A DNA stretch of 64,000 bases from Flavobacterium cucumis (GTDB taxonomy: Bacteria; Bacteroidota; Bacteroidia; Flavobacteriales; Flavobacteriaceae): positions 434,001 to 498,000 of the forward strand of contig NZ_FRYK01000001.1 of the NCBI RefSeq assembly GCF_900148835.1. Direction: 5' to 3'. How positions within the stretch are numbered: the first letter of the stretch is position 1; every line of letters begins with the position of its first letter. Both the position numbers and the translations under genes were made by a program. Below, in pieces: positions 48,413 through 56,553 of the stretch. The notes below the pieces were generated by a model. That model made no database searches and was not told where the DNA came from. It saw only the letters and a program-made list of their open reading frames with translations.

Positions 48413-49037
48413 TAAACTACAATACATTTCTCAGGGAAACACCGTCGAACAACAATTATATAACATTCATCAAGCATTAGATAATGGTTGTGATTGGATT
48501 CAAATGCGATTCAAAAACGGCAATTCAAACGAACTATTTACTTTAGCGGAGGCAGTAAAAATACTTTGTAATGAATACTTAGCAACTTTCATCATTAACG
48601 ACAAAGTAGATTTAGCCATTCAAATCAACGCTGATGGAGTACATTTAGGTGCAAACGACATGAAAATCGGGGAAGCTCGAAATCTTCTTGGCAATCATAA
48701 AATAATTGGTGGAACAGCAAATACTTTTGAAGATATAATACATCTCTCTAAAGAAAAGTGCGATTACATTGGACTTGGTCCTTACAAATTTACAACAACG
48801 AAAACTAAATTGAGTCCAATTATAGGGTTAGAAAAATACAAAAGAATTCTTTCTAAAATGCAAGAGCAAAATATCCAAATTCCAGTTTATGCGATAGGCG
48901 GAATTGAAGCAAATGACATTGATAACTTACTTAAAATAGGTATTCATGGAATTGCTGTTTCAAAACTACTTACCAACAATCCTTTTACAAAAGAATTAAT
49001 TATACAACTTAACGAAAAGCTATATGTCAATTTTTAA
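48405..49037 (+). CDS. thiE: Thiamine phosphate synthase ThiE
   Basis: 210 residues. It joins HMP diphosphate and thiazole phosphate to thiamine phosphate. The active-site motifs are conserved: [46 protein letters not shown] and [12 protein letters not shown]. Overlaps thiD by 8 and thiG by 14 bases. Confidence 0.96.
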   Translation: MFSKLQYISQGNTVEQQLYNIHQALDNGCDWIQMRFKNGNSNELFTLAEAVKILCNEYLATFIINDKVDLAIQINADGVHLGANDMKIGEARNLLGNHKIIGGTANTFEDIIHLSKEKCDYIGLGPYKFTTTKTKLSPIIGLEKYKRILSKMQEQNIQIPVYAIGGIEANDIDNLLKIGIHGIAVSKLLTNNPFTKELIIQLNEKLYVNF

Positions 49038-49794
49038 AATTGCGAATACAATATTTAGTTCTCGTTTATTTTTGGGAACTGGAAAGTTTGGTTCAAACCA
49101 ACAAATGGAAGAAGCTATTTTGGCATCTGGTAGTGAATTGGTAACCGTAGCGCTTAAACGCATTGATTTAGAGACCGAAACCGACGAACTATTATCCCAT
49201 ATAAATCATCCTCATATTAATTTACTACCCAATACTTCTGGTGCTCGTAATGCCAAAGAAGCTGTTTTTGCAGCGCAACTAGCCCGAGAAGCGTTAGAAA
49301 CCAATTGGCTAAAATTAGAAATTCATCCTGATCCAAGATACCTACTCCCCGACCCGATTGAAACACTAAAAGCAACAGAAGAATTGGCAAAACTTGGTTT
49401 TATAATTTTACCCTACATCCATGCAGACCCAATTTTATGCAAACGATTAGAAGATGTAGGAACTGCAGCTGTTATGCCATTGGGCTCACCTATTGGGAGT
49501 AATAAAGGCTTAAAAACAGAAGATTTTTTAGAAATAATAATAGAACAAAGTAATGTTCCAGTGATTGTTGATGCTGGAATTGGAGCTCCCTCTCACGCAG
49601 CAAGAGCAATGGAGATGGGCGCCGATGCAGTCTTAGTAAACACCGCTATTGCTGTTGCTGGCAACCCTCAATTAATGGCCGAAGCATTTAAAGAAGCCGT
49701 AATAGCTGGACGAAAAGCTTACGAAGCACAGTTAGCTCAAACAGCAAATAAAGCAATAGCCTCAAGCCCACTAACTTCATTTTTAAATCATTAG
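49024..49794 (+). CDS. thiG: Thiazole synthase ThiG
   Basis: 256 residues. Forms the thiazole ring from deoxyxylulose phosphate, dehydroglycine and ThiS thiocarboxylate. Visible are [12 protein letters not shown], the ALKRIDL segment, [55 protein letters not shown] and [20 protein letters not shown], which are the catalytic and phosphate-binding regions. Overlaps thiE by 14 bases. Confidence 0.98.
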   Translation: MSIFKIANTIFSSRLFLGTGKFGSNQQMEEAILASGSELVTVALKRIDLETETDELLSHINHPHINLLPNTSGARNAKEAVFAAQLAREALETNWLKLEIHPDPRYLLPDPIETLKATEELAKLGFIILPYIHADPILCKRLEDVGTAAVMPLGSPIGSNKGLKTEDFLEIIIEQSNVPVIVDAGIGAPSHAARAMEMGADAVLVNTAIAVAGNPQLMAEAFKEAVIAGRKAYEAQLAQTANKAIASSPLTSFLNH

Positions 49795-49823
49795 GTTTAT
49801 CATTTACAAAAAAGAAAAAGCAG

Positions 49824-50939
49824 ATGAATACATTCAAATCGGTATTTGAAAACTATGATTGGAATACCATTCAAAATAAAATTTATCTAACTACGGAAAA
49901 AGAAGTCAAAAACTCATTAGTAAAAACGAAAAAAAGTTTAGATGATTTTTTAATTTTTATTTCTCCAGCGGCTAAACCTTTTCTAGAGGAAATGGCACAA
50001 ACGAGTCATCTACTGACTAAAAAACGCTTTGGAAAAATCATACAAATGTATGCCCCAATGTATTTGAGCAACGAATGTCAAAACATATGTACTTATTGTG
50101 GCTTTAGTCTAGATAATAAAATTAGAAGAAAAACACTTACCGAAGAAGAGATCTTTATTGAAATCACAGAATTAAAAAAAGCAGGTTTCGACACTATTTT
50201 ACTGGTCACTGGAGAAGCAAGTCACAAAGTAAACATTGACTATTTTCTTAAAGCTGTCACACAAATAAAGGAACATTTTTCTTCAATTCTTGTTGAAGTA
50301 CAACCTCTCTCAACAGAAGAATACCAGCAATTACATAGTACTGGTGTGCATTCTGTTATGATTTATCAAGAAACTTATCATAGGGAGGTTTATAAAGAAT
50401 ACCATCCAAAAGGCAAAAAATCAAATTTTGATTTTCGTTTAGAAACGCCCGATCGCATTGGAGAAGCTGGGATTCATAAAATAGGATTAGGAGTTTTGTT
50501 GGGATTGGAAGATTGGCGCACGGATAGTTTTTTTAATGCACTTCATATCGATTACTTACAAAAAAAATATTGGAAGAGTAATTATTCGGTTTCATTTCCT
50601 AGATTACGACCAGCTGAAGGAATTATTGAGCCCAATTTTATTATGGAAGATAGTGATTTACTTCAACTCATTTGCGCTTACCGCCTTTGGAATGAGGATT
50701 TAGAAATTTCGATTTCTACTCGTGAAAACGAAAAATTTCGGGACAACATAATTCCATTAGGCGTCACCAGTATGAGTGCTGGTTCAAAAACCAATCCCGG
50801 AGGCTATATCGTTGATGTAGAATCGTTAGAACAATTTGAAACTAGTGATGAACGTTCTGCTCAAACAATAGCAAAAATAATTTCCGAAAAGGGATATCAA
50901 CCCATTTGGAAAAATTGGGATAAGAGTTATACTATTTAA
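49824..50939 (+). CDS. thiH: Tyrosine lyase ThiH (2-iminoacetate synthase)
   Basis: 371 residues, radical SAM. It cleaves tyrosine to dehydroglycine for ThiG. The cluster motif CQNICTYCGF (Cys-x3-Cys-x2-Cys) lies about residue 89. The conserved VTGEASHKVNIDYF, IYQETYHREVYKEYHPKG and SFPRLRP follow, and the C-terminal SMSAGSKTNPGGY completes the family pattern. The choice of ThiH rather than the oxidase ThiO marks an anaerobic-type route to the glycine imine. Confidence 0.97.
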   Translation: MNTFKSVFENYDWNTIQNKIYLTTEKEVKNSLVKTKKSLDDFLIFISPAAKPFLEEMAQTSHLLTKKRFGKIIQMYAPMYLSNECQNICTYCGFSLDNKIRRKTLTEEEIFIEITELKKAGFDTILLVTGEASHKVNIDYFLKAVTQIKEHFSSILVEVQPLSTEEYQQLHSTGVHSVMIYQETYHREVYKEYHPKGKKSNFDFRLETPDRIGEAGIHKIGLGVLLGLEDWRTDSFFNALHIDYLQKKYWKSNYSVSFPRLRPAEGIIEPNFIMEDSDLLQLICAYRLWNEDLEISISTRENEKFRDNIIPLGVTSMSAGSKTNPGGYIVDVESLEQFETSDERSAQTIAKIISEKGYQPIWKNWDKSYTI

Positions 50940-50950
50940 ATACAAATACC

Positions 50951-51661
50951 ATGCTTTCTATACAAGATATTTTACGATACAACAAGCAAATGATGCTCCC
51001 AGAAATTGGTGAATCGGGTCAAAAAAAAATTAAAAACGCAAAAGTATTAATGATTGGTGCTGGAGGATTAGGTTGTCCAATTTTACAATATTTAGCAACT
51101 GCTGGTGTAGGAACAATTGGGATTATTGATTTTGACAAAGTAGAATTACCCAATCTTCATCGTCAAATTTTATATACTGAAAATCATATTGGTTCATCAA
51201 AGGTAGTAACTGCCAAAAAGGTATTAGCAGAACTAAATCCACATATAAAAATTATCCCTTTTGACGAAAAATTAGCTCAAAATAATTGTGAATCTATTTT
51301 TGAATCATTTGATTTAATTATTGATGGTAGTGATAATTTTGACACTCGTTATTTAGTAAATGATACTTGTGTAAAGATGAACAAACCTCTAATTTATGGA
51401 AGTATTTTAAAATTTGAAGGTCAAGTAGCTGTTTTTAACCATAAGGGTAACAAAAACCTACGCGATTTGTTTCCTGAACTGCCAAGTCCTGAGGATGTAC
51501 CTAATTGCAGTATGAATGGTGTTATGGGAACTTTGCCTGGAATAATTGGTGTAATTATGGCAAATGAAGCATTAAAATTAATTATGGAAATTCCAGTTTT
51601 AAATGACGAAATACTGATTTTTAACACACTCGATTGGAATTTAATTAAATTGAAATATTAG
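50951..51661 (+). CDS. thiF: ThiS adenylyltransferase ThiF (HesA/MoeB family)
   Basis: 236 residues, E1-like fold. The ATP site is GAGGLGCPILQYLATAGVG, with DFDKVELPNLHRQILY and DGSDNFDTRYLVND following. There is no fused rhodanese domain, and the two CxxC zinc motifs of many relatives are not obvious. Position as last gene of the thi operon supports ThiF rather than MoeB, though the same protein may serve both. Its end overlaps the convergent aat gene by 17 bases. Confidence 0.93.
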   Translation: MLSIQDILRYNKQMMLPEIGESGQKKIKNAKVLMIGAGGLGCPILQYLATAGVGTIGIIDFDKVELPNLHRQILYTENHIGSSKVVTAKKVLAELNPHIKIIPFDEKLAQNNCESIFESFDLIIDGSDNFDTRYLVNDTCVKMNKPLIYGSILKFEGQVAVFNHKGNKNLRDLFPELPSPEDVPNCSMNGVMGTLPGIIGVIMANEALKLIMEIPVLNDEILIFNTLDWNLIKLKY

Positions 51662-52292
51662 TATTCAACACCATCATAAAATCTTCTCTTTCAATTTCTA
51701 CACAACCTAAACTGGCTAAATGATCATTATATACTTGACAATCTAACAAGCGATAATTCGCCATTTCTAATTGTTTTGCCAAAGCAATAAAAGCAATTTT
51801 ACTAGCATTTGAAACTTTAGAAAACATACTTTCACCACAGAAAATGTGGCCTAAATCAACGCCATACAAACCGCCAACTAATTCGTCATTATACCAAACT
51901 TCAACGCTTTTAGCAACACCTAATTCATGAAGTTTACAATAGGCTTCTACCATATTATCTGTAATCCAAGTGCCGGGTTGATCTTTTCGAGAAATCTTTT
52001 TACAATTTAGAATCACCTCTCTAAAAGAAGTGTTGAATGTTACTTTGAACTTATTCTGATTGATGATATTGCGCATACTTTTCGAAATCTTTAAATCTTC
52101 AAAAAACAAGACCATCCGCTCTGGTGGACTCCACCACAAAATAGGCTCATCATCTTCAAACCAAGGAAAAATTCCTGATTTATAAGCAAGCAGTAATCGT
52201 TCGGGAGATAAATCACCTCCAACAGCTACAATTCCTTCTGGTGAAGCGGTTTCTACTGGTGGAAAAAATAATTCTTTGGTTAAATAATACAT
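51645..52292 (-). CDS. aat: Leucyl/phenylalanyl-tRNA-protein transferase Aat
   Basis: 215 residues. Aat adds Leu or Phe to N-terminal Arg/Lys of proteins and marks them for ClpAP degradation (N-end rule). The family start FPPVETASPEGIVAVGGDLSPERLLLAYKSGIFPW appears in two pieces around residues 10-45; then WWSPPERMVLF, TWITDNMVEAYCKLHELG, SVEVW, GLYGVDLGHIFCGESMFS and DCQVYNDHLASLG. It is convergent with and overlaps thiF. Confidence 0.97.
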   Translation of the reverse strand: MYYLTKELFFPPVETASPEGIVAVGGDLSPERLLLAYKSGIFPWFEDDEPILWWSPPERMVLFFEDLKISKSMRNIINQNKFKVTFNTSFREVILNCKKISRKDQPGTWITDNMVEAYCKLHELGVAKSVEVWYNDELVGGLYGVDLGHIFCGESMFSKVSNASKIAFIALAKQLEMANYRLLDCQVYNDHLASLGCVEIEREDFMMVLNTNISI

Positions 52293-52364
52293 TTAGTCAA
52301 ATACAAGTTCAAAATCAAATTTCAATTTCAATAAAAAAGCCAGAAATTCAAGTATTACTCTTAA

Positions 52365-52399
52365 ACTTCTGACTTCTAACTTTTGACTTCTAACTTTTA
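52365..52399. repeat. Tandem heptamer repeat ACTTCTA/ACTTTTG x5
   Basis: Five units: ACTTCTG, ACTTCTA, ACTTTTG, ACTTCTA, ACTTTTA. The last three bases (52397-52399) are the stop codon of the DUF3127 gene in reverse, so the gene end is made by the repeat. Confidence 0.9.
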
Positions 52400-52780
52400 G
52401 AAAGGCAAATCGTCGTGTTCTTCTTCGTTAAAGTTAGTTGCTGGTTCAAAAGCTGCTGCTGGTGGCATTGGTGGCATTTGAGGTGCTCCCGCTGCTGGTG
52501 TTTCTGCTTGCACTTTTTCAATTCTCCAACCTTGTATAGAGTTAAAATATTTTGTCTCTCCTTGTGGATTTACCCATTCTCTTCCTCTCAAATTGATCGA
52601 AACTTTAACCTGTTCTCCAATATTATAATTGTTTAACAAATCCGTTTTATCTTGTGTAAACTCAATCAAAATGTGTTGAGGATATTGTTCTTCTGTTGTA
52701 ACAACAAGTTCTCTTTTTTTGAAAGATGCACTCACTTGTTGAACAGGGTTAATTACTTTTACTCTTCCTAAAACTTCCAT
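52397..52780 (-). CDS. DUF3127 protein with an SSB-like acidic C-terminal tip
   Basis: 127 residues from the ATG at 52780 (MEVLGRVKVINPVQQVSASFKKREL). DUF3127 resembles an OB-fold, with the conserved PQHILIEFTQDKTDLLNNY and VSINLRGREWVNPQGETKYFNSIQGWRIEK. A Pro/Ala-rich linker is followed by NFNEEEHDDLPF. This end matches the acidic DDLPF-type tip by which single-stranded DNA-binding proteins recruit partners. It may therefore bind nucleic acid and replication or repair partners; that is inference. Upstream in-frame starts add unrelated residues and are rejected. Confidence 0.9.
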   Translation of the reverse strand: MEVLGRVKVINPVQQVSASFKKRELVVTTEEQYPQHILIEFTQDKTDLLNNYNIGEQVKVSINLRGREWVNPQGETKYFNSIQGWRIEKVQAETPAAGAPQMPPMPPAAAFEPATNFNEEEHDDLPF

Positions 52781-52791
52781 AATACTAAAAT

Positions 52792-53667
52792 TTATTTTTT
52801 TGCTAATAACAATTTCCAAGCATCAATAGCTCTTCCATTATCTACATACTCTTTTGCCTTTTGAAATTTGGTAGCCATATCATCAGCACTTAAAACAGCT
52901 TTGACCTCAAAATTTTCTTTTACAAATATAGCAATTTCTTCTTCGGTTGGAATATTTTCTATATTTCCTAATCTTGCTAAATCATTACCTGTAAAGCAAC
53001 CACTTTCTTTAATAAAATCAGGAATACTATCTACTCCAATTCCTAAAGTGGTCAAAGGTTTTTCAACTTCAAACATCCCTACATTAGATCGACTATACCA
53101 ATTGCCTCCCATTCGGGCAACTAAATCAATTTTATATTGATCAATCATTCCATTTGCATCTAGAACGGCTTCACTGATGTGAATTTTCACCACCTCGCAA
53201 ATAACTAAATTGCCGGCACCACCCTGATCTCCCAAAGCTACAACATCGTTAATCTTACATTCAAATTGTACTGGACTTTCCGCCACACGAAATGGTTTTA
53301 CTTTATCTGATTTTAGCATCGTAAATCCTGCTTTTTCAAACTCGTTTACACCATCTGGATATTCCGTACTTGATAATGACATTTGCTCTACAATATCATA
53401 ATTCACAACATTAATCACCACTTCCTTAGTGTTTTGAGCATTAATTAAAGTGTGCTTTGTAGTATTGTCTCGAACACGTCTAGCAGGGGAAAAAATTAAA
53501 ATAGGGGGATTGGAGCTAAATACATTAAAAAAACTAAATGGAGACAGATTTGGACTTCCATCAGTATCTATTGTACTCGCAAATGCAATGGGTCTAGGCG
53601 CCACAGCACTTTGTAAATACCCTTGTAATTTCGCTGGCGCTATTTCTTTTGGATCGATGCTTAACAT
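52792..53667 (-). CDS. Flavin reductase family protein (FMN-binding split barrel)
   Basis: 291 residues from the ATG at 53667 (MLSIDPKEIAPAKLQGYL). Family marks are SAVAPRPIAFASTIDTDGSPNL near residue 25-45, LSPFSFFNVFSSNPPILIFSP and YDIVEQMSLSSTEYPDGVNEFEKAG. A longer form than plain flavin reductases, with a C-terminal addition of about 80 residues. Probably binds FMN; physiological substrate unknown. A possible TAnnTTTG box (TATCTTTG on the minus strand) lies at 53685-53692, just upstream. Confidence 0.9.
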   Translation of the reverse strand: MLSIDPKEIAPAKLQGYLQSAVAPRPIAFASTIDTDGSPNLSPFSFFNVFSSNPPILIFSPARRVRDNTTKHTLINAQNTKEVVINVVNYDIVEQMSLSSTEYPDGVNEFEKAGFTMLKSDKVKPFRVAESPVQFECKINDVVALGDQGGAGNLVICEVVKIHISEAVLDANGMIDQYKIDLVARMGGNWYSRSNVGMFEVEKPLTTLGIGVDSIPDFIKESGCFTGNDLARLGNIENIPTEEEIAIFVKENFEVKAVLSADDMATKFQKAKEYVDNGRAIDAWKLLLAKK

Positions 53668-53772
53668 GTTGAAACTATTTTTTACAAAGATAACAAACAA
53701 TTACAAGTTCAATTACAAGAATAAACATCAAATTAAAAAGGATTTTAGTATTTTTACTTCAAATACGAATAC

Positions 53773-54921
53773 ATGCAGTTTTCAGAAAGAAGAAATCTCA
53801 CACGTTGGTTTATAATAATAGCATCTTTTTTCATTGTCGTTTTAATTCTTTGGAATACTTACAACTTTTTCCAAATTTTTAAAAATGAAGAACGGGCTAA
53901 AATAGAATATTGGGCAAGTGCTCAAAAAACATTGGCCAATGCAAATGAATTTACAGATGTAGAACTTCCTTTCCAAATCATTAGTAATAACACATCTATT
54001 CCAATGATTGTTACTGACAGCAAAGATTCTATTATCAGCCACAATAATATTGATGAGGCTATTGCAGTTGACACTACTGATTTAAAAAAATATTTCAACT
54101 CGATAAAAAACGACAACCAACCCATAAAAATGCAACTTTCAGAGAAAAGCTACCAATTGGTTTATTATGGAAATTCGCCATTATTGAATAAGTTGAAATA
54201 TTATCCAATTGCTTTATTGCTGATTATTATTTTGTTTGGTGCAGTCGTGTATAATTTTTATCGCGCTACAAAAATGGCCACGCAAAATAAACTTTGGGCT
54301 GGGATGGCTAAAGAAACAGCACATCAAATTGGAACCCCATTATCCTCTTTAATCGGTTGGTTGGAAATTTTAAAAATGGAAAACATTGAAGAAAGTACTA
54401 TTGTTGAAATTGAAAAGGATATTACCCGATTACAGACGATCACAGATCGATTCTCGAAAATAGGAAGCGAACCCATTTTAGAAAAAAGAGATATCATTAC
54501 AGACACGCACAAAACCGTTGACTATTTACAAACTAGAGTGTCGCAACAAGTGAATTTCAACTTCGAAGCACCTCAACATCCTATTTTTGTTGAGATCAAT
54601 TCAGCACTACATAGTTGGACTGTTGAAAATTTAGTCAAAAATGCAATTGACGCAATGAGAGGGAAAGGCCATTTGAATATTGTTATTTCAGAATTAGACA
54701 ATTTTGTAAAAATCAGTATAACCGATACTGGAAGAGGAATCCCAAAAAACCAATTTACCAAAATTTTTGAACCTGGATTTACCACAAAAAAACGCGGCTG
54801 GGGATTAGGCTTATCCCTAACCAAGCGTATTGTTCAAGAATACCATAAAGGAAAAATAAAAGTAGCTCATTCCGAACTAGGAAAAGGAACAACAATGCAA
54901 ATTAGTTACAAAAAAGCATAA
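53773..54921 (+). CDS. Sensor histidine kinase (orphan)
   Basis: 382 residues. Two membrane segments (about 10-32 and 140-162) enclose a periplasmic domain of about 105 residues with no recognised fold. No HAMP is apparent; a DHp helix with H-box ETAHQIGTPLSSL (phospho-accepting His near 184) follows. The HATPase_c domain has LVKNAIDAM (N box), DTGRGIP (G1) and KKRGWGLGLSLTKRI (G2). All catalytic boxes are intact. No response regulator is nearby, so its partner is elsewhere. It ends convergent to the HIT gene. Confidence 0.93.
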   Translation: MQFSERRNLTRWFIIIASFFIVVLILWNTYNFFQIFKNEERAKIEYWASAQKTLANANEFTDVELPFQIISNNTSIPMIVTDSKDSIISHNNIDEAIAVDTTDLKKYFNSIKNDNQPIKMQLSEKSYQLVYYGNSPLLNKLKYYPIALLLIIILFGAVVYNFYRATKMATQNKLWAGMAKETAHQIGTPLSSLIGWLEILKMENIEESTIVEIEKDITRLQTITDRFSKIGSEPILEKRDIITDTHKTVDYLQTRVSQQVNFNFEAPQHPIFVEINSALHSWTVENLVKNAIDAMRGKGHLNIVISELDNFVKISITDTGRGIPKNQFTKIFEPGFTTKKRGWGLGLSLTKRIVQEYHKGKIKVAHSELGKGTTMQISYKKA

Positions 54922-54925
54922 AAAA

Positions 54926-54944
54926 ATCCCGAACGAATCGGGAT
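54926..54944 (-). terminator. Terminator between HIT and histidine kinase genes
   Basis: ATCCCGA and TCGGGAT form a 7-bp stem with a 5-base loop. A T-run follows on the minus strand, so it serves the HIT gene. Confidence 0.78.
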
Positions 54945-54952
54945 AATATTGC

Positions 54953-55342
54953 TTATAAATTGGAAGCTATTTGCTTTGCTGTTTGTTGAAATTCTTCTGG
55001 TGTTAAACTAGTCTTTCTTTGAAAACGCATATCGTCCATGTCTTGAAGTGGAATTAAATGCACATGGACATGTGGCACTTCTAAACCAACAACCGCTACA
55101 CCAACACGTTTGCATTCGATAGTTTTTTCAAGTGCTTTAGCTACTTTACGAGAAAACTTCATTAAACCCAAATAATGATCTTCTTCCATATCGAAGATTT
55201 TGTTGATCTCTTGCTTTGGAATACATAATGTATGTCCTTTTGCATTCGGATTTACATCTAAAAAAGCCAAATAATTTTCATCTTCAGCTATTTTATAACA
55301 AGGAATTTCTCCGTTTACTATTTTAGTGAATATTGAGCTCAT
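54953..55342 (-). CDS. HIT-family nucleotide-binding protein
   Basis: 129 residues from the ATG at 55342 (MSSIFTKIVNGEIPCYKI). The histidine triad is HVHVHL (His-x-His-x-His), preceded by GVAVVGLEVP. The FLDVNPNAKGHTLCIPK segment is characteristic of the Hint/HinT branch, enzymes that hydrolyse nucleoside phosphoramidates. Upstream in-frame start at 55372 adds MKISQLKIIK and is rejected. Same strand and downstream of greA across a 106-base gap holding a degenerate repeat. Confidence 0.93.
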   Translation of the reverse strand: MSSIFTKIVNGEIPCYKIAEDENYLAFLDVNPNAKGHTLCIPKQEINKIFDMEEDHYLGLMKFSRKVAKALEKTIECKRVGVAVVGLEVPHVHVHLIPLQDMDDMRFQRKTSLTPEEFQQTAKQIASNL

Positions 55343-55346
55343 TTTA

Positions 55347-55445
55347 ATAATTTTCAATTGGCTAATTTTCATTGATTAATTTCAAGAAAATTGTTTTTAC
55401 TATATTTTTAATTGTCATATTGCCACATTGACAAATCGACTAATT
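55347..55445. repeat. Degenerate AT-rich short repeats between HIT and greA
   Basis: Loose tandem words such as ATTGTCAT, ATTGCCAC, ATTGACAA (8-base steps) and AATTTTC-type words. Too diverged to fix a period. Confidence 0.35.
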
Positions 55446-55448
55446 AAT

Positions 55449-55925
55449 TTAATCTCTTGTAATTTCTAAAATCTCTACCTTTAAAACTCCATTTGGAACA
55501 TTAATTTCAGCAATTTCTCCCACTGATTTTCCTAATAACCCTTTTCCAATTGGAGAAGTTACTGATATTTTTCCTGTTTTTAAATCCGCTTCACTTTCTG
55601 CTACTAATGTGTACTTCATTTCCATACCATTAGCTTGGTTTTTAATTTTTACAGTAGACAATACCAATACTTTTGATAAATCCAATTGTGATTCATCAAT
55701 TAAACGAGCATTAGCTACTAACTCTTCCATTTTAGAGATTCTCATTTCCAATAACCCTTGCGCCTCTTTAGCCGCATCGTATTCAGCATTTTCTGATAAA
55801 TCCCCTTTGTCTCTAGCTTCAGCAATAGCTTGTGATGCTTTTGGGCGTTCTATACTTTTAAGTTGGTCTAATTCGTCTCTTAATTTTTTTAACCCTTCTG
55901 CTGTGTAATAAGATACTGTACTCAT
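55449..55925 (-). CDS. greA: Transcription elongation factor GreA
   Basis: 158 residues, normal size. GreA rescues backtracked RNA polymerase by stimulating transcript cleavage. The coiled-coil tip carries the catalytic acidic residues in EARDKGDLSENAEYDAAKEAQG, preceded by YYTAEGLKKLRDELDQL. The C-terminal FKBP-like domain contains SVGEIAEINVPNG. A terminator-like hairpin sits in its leader (55952-55973). Confidence 0.98.
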   Translation of the reverse strand: MSTVSYYTAEGLKKLRDELDQLKSIERPKASQAIAEARDKGDLSENAEYDAAKEAQGLLEMRISKMEELVANARLIDESQLDLSKVLVLSTVKIKNQANGMEMKYTLVAESEADLKTGKISVTSPIGKGLLGKSVGEIAEINVPNGVLKVEILEITRD

Positions 55926-55951
55926 AACTTCATCGTTTATATAAATAGAAA

Positions 55952-55973
55952 GAATCCCACCTTCATGGGATTC
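55952..55973 (-). terminator. Hairpin in the greA leader (candidate attenuator)
   Basis: GAATCCCA and TGGGATTC form an 8-bp stem with a 6-base loop. On the minus strand TTTCTATTTAT follows. It lies almost at the expected transcription start given the box at 55981-55988, and there is no upstream gene for it to terminate. Confidence 0.55.
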
Positions 55974-55980
55974 CTTTTCA

Positions 55981-55988
55981 CAAAGGTA
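55981..55988 (-). promoter_or_regulatory. Putative -7 box of greA
   Basis: Minus-strand TACCTTTG, 56 bases before the greA ATG. Confidence 0.5.
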
Positions 55989-56081
55989 GTAATTTATTTT
56001 AATATTAATTTAAGTAATAAGGTAATGTTTAGTTAAATGTATTTAATTAAATTTGTTAACAGATACAAAGGTTAATAGCAA

Positions 56082-56504
56082 ATGAAAAAATATTTTTTTT
56101 TATTATCAATCCTATTTCTATTAGGATGTGATAAAGAAGCGTTTCAAAACAACAATCCATATCTACCTAATTATCCCGTAAACTTGAACATAAATTTAAG
56201 CCTACCACAATATAGTATACTACAGTTTCCAGGAAACGCACTTTATATTGATTCTTCTGGACAAGGAATTTTAGGAATTATTGTTTTTAATACTGGTAAT
56301 GGTTATGTAGCCTATGATGCTGCTTGCCCAAATCAAGCTTTAAGTTCTTGTTCTACTATGACGCTAAGTGGCATTGATGCCATTTGTCCATGTGATGATA
56401 CTAGATACAGTTTGTTTTCGGGTCAAGCACAAGGTATGGAATACCCTATGAAACGTTACCGCGTAGAACAATTAGATGCAATTTCACTCCGAGTTTATAA
56501 CTAA
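56082..56504 (+). CDS. Rieske-like lipoprotein without histidine ligands
   Basis: 140 residues. The lipoprotein signal ends LFLLGC (Cys16). The body looks like the small Rieske fold: the spacing Cys-x-Asn-x17-Cys-x2-Asp (CPN then CPCD), followed by DTRYSLFSGQAQGMEY, is just that of the Rieske motif Cys-x-His-x(15-17)-Cys-x2-His. Both His ligands are replaced (Asn and Asp), so a normal 2Fe-2S centre is unlikely. A second pair of cysteines in the segment (SSCS, CPC) could instead form a disulfide. Exported to the periplasm or outer membrane. Function unknown. Confidence 0.75.
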   Translation: MKKYFFLLSILFLLGCDKEAFQNNNPYLPNYPVNLNINLSLPQYSILQFPGNALYIDSSGQGILGIIVFNTGNGYVAYDAACPNQALSSCSTMTLSGIDAICPCDDTRYSLFSGQAQGMEYPMKRYRVEQLDAISLRVYN

Positions 56505-56505
56505 T

Positions 56506-56540
56506 AAAAAAGCCTGAAAAAATAATCTTTCAGGCTTTTT
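56506..56540. terminator. Bidirectional terminator between the lipoprotein and TonB receptor genes
   Basis: AAAAAGCCTGAAA (56506-56518) pairs with TTTCAGGCTTTTT (56528-56540); A/T tracts on both sides. Confidence 0.87.
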
Positions 56541-56553
56541 CAACTTAACAAAA

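Noticed and set aside
50951-51661. Assignment as MoeB for molybdopterin synthesis
   Set aside because: Sequence cannot separate ThiF from MoeB, but the gene is the last of the thi operon and no moa genes are near.
55347-55445. Another heptamer array between HIT and greA
   Set aside because: Words are repetitive, but spacing shifts between 7 and 8 bases and the units are too degenerate to assign a period.
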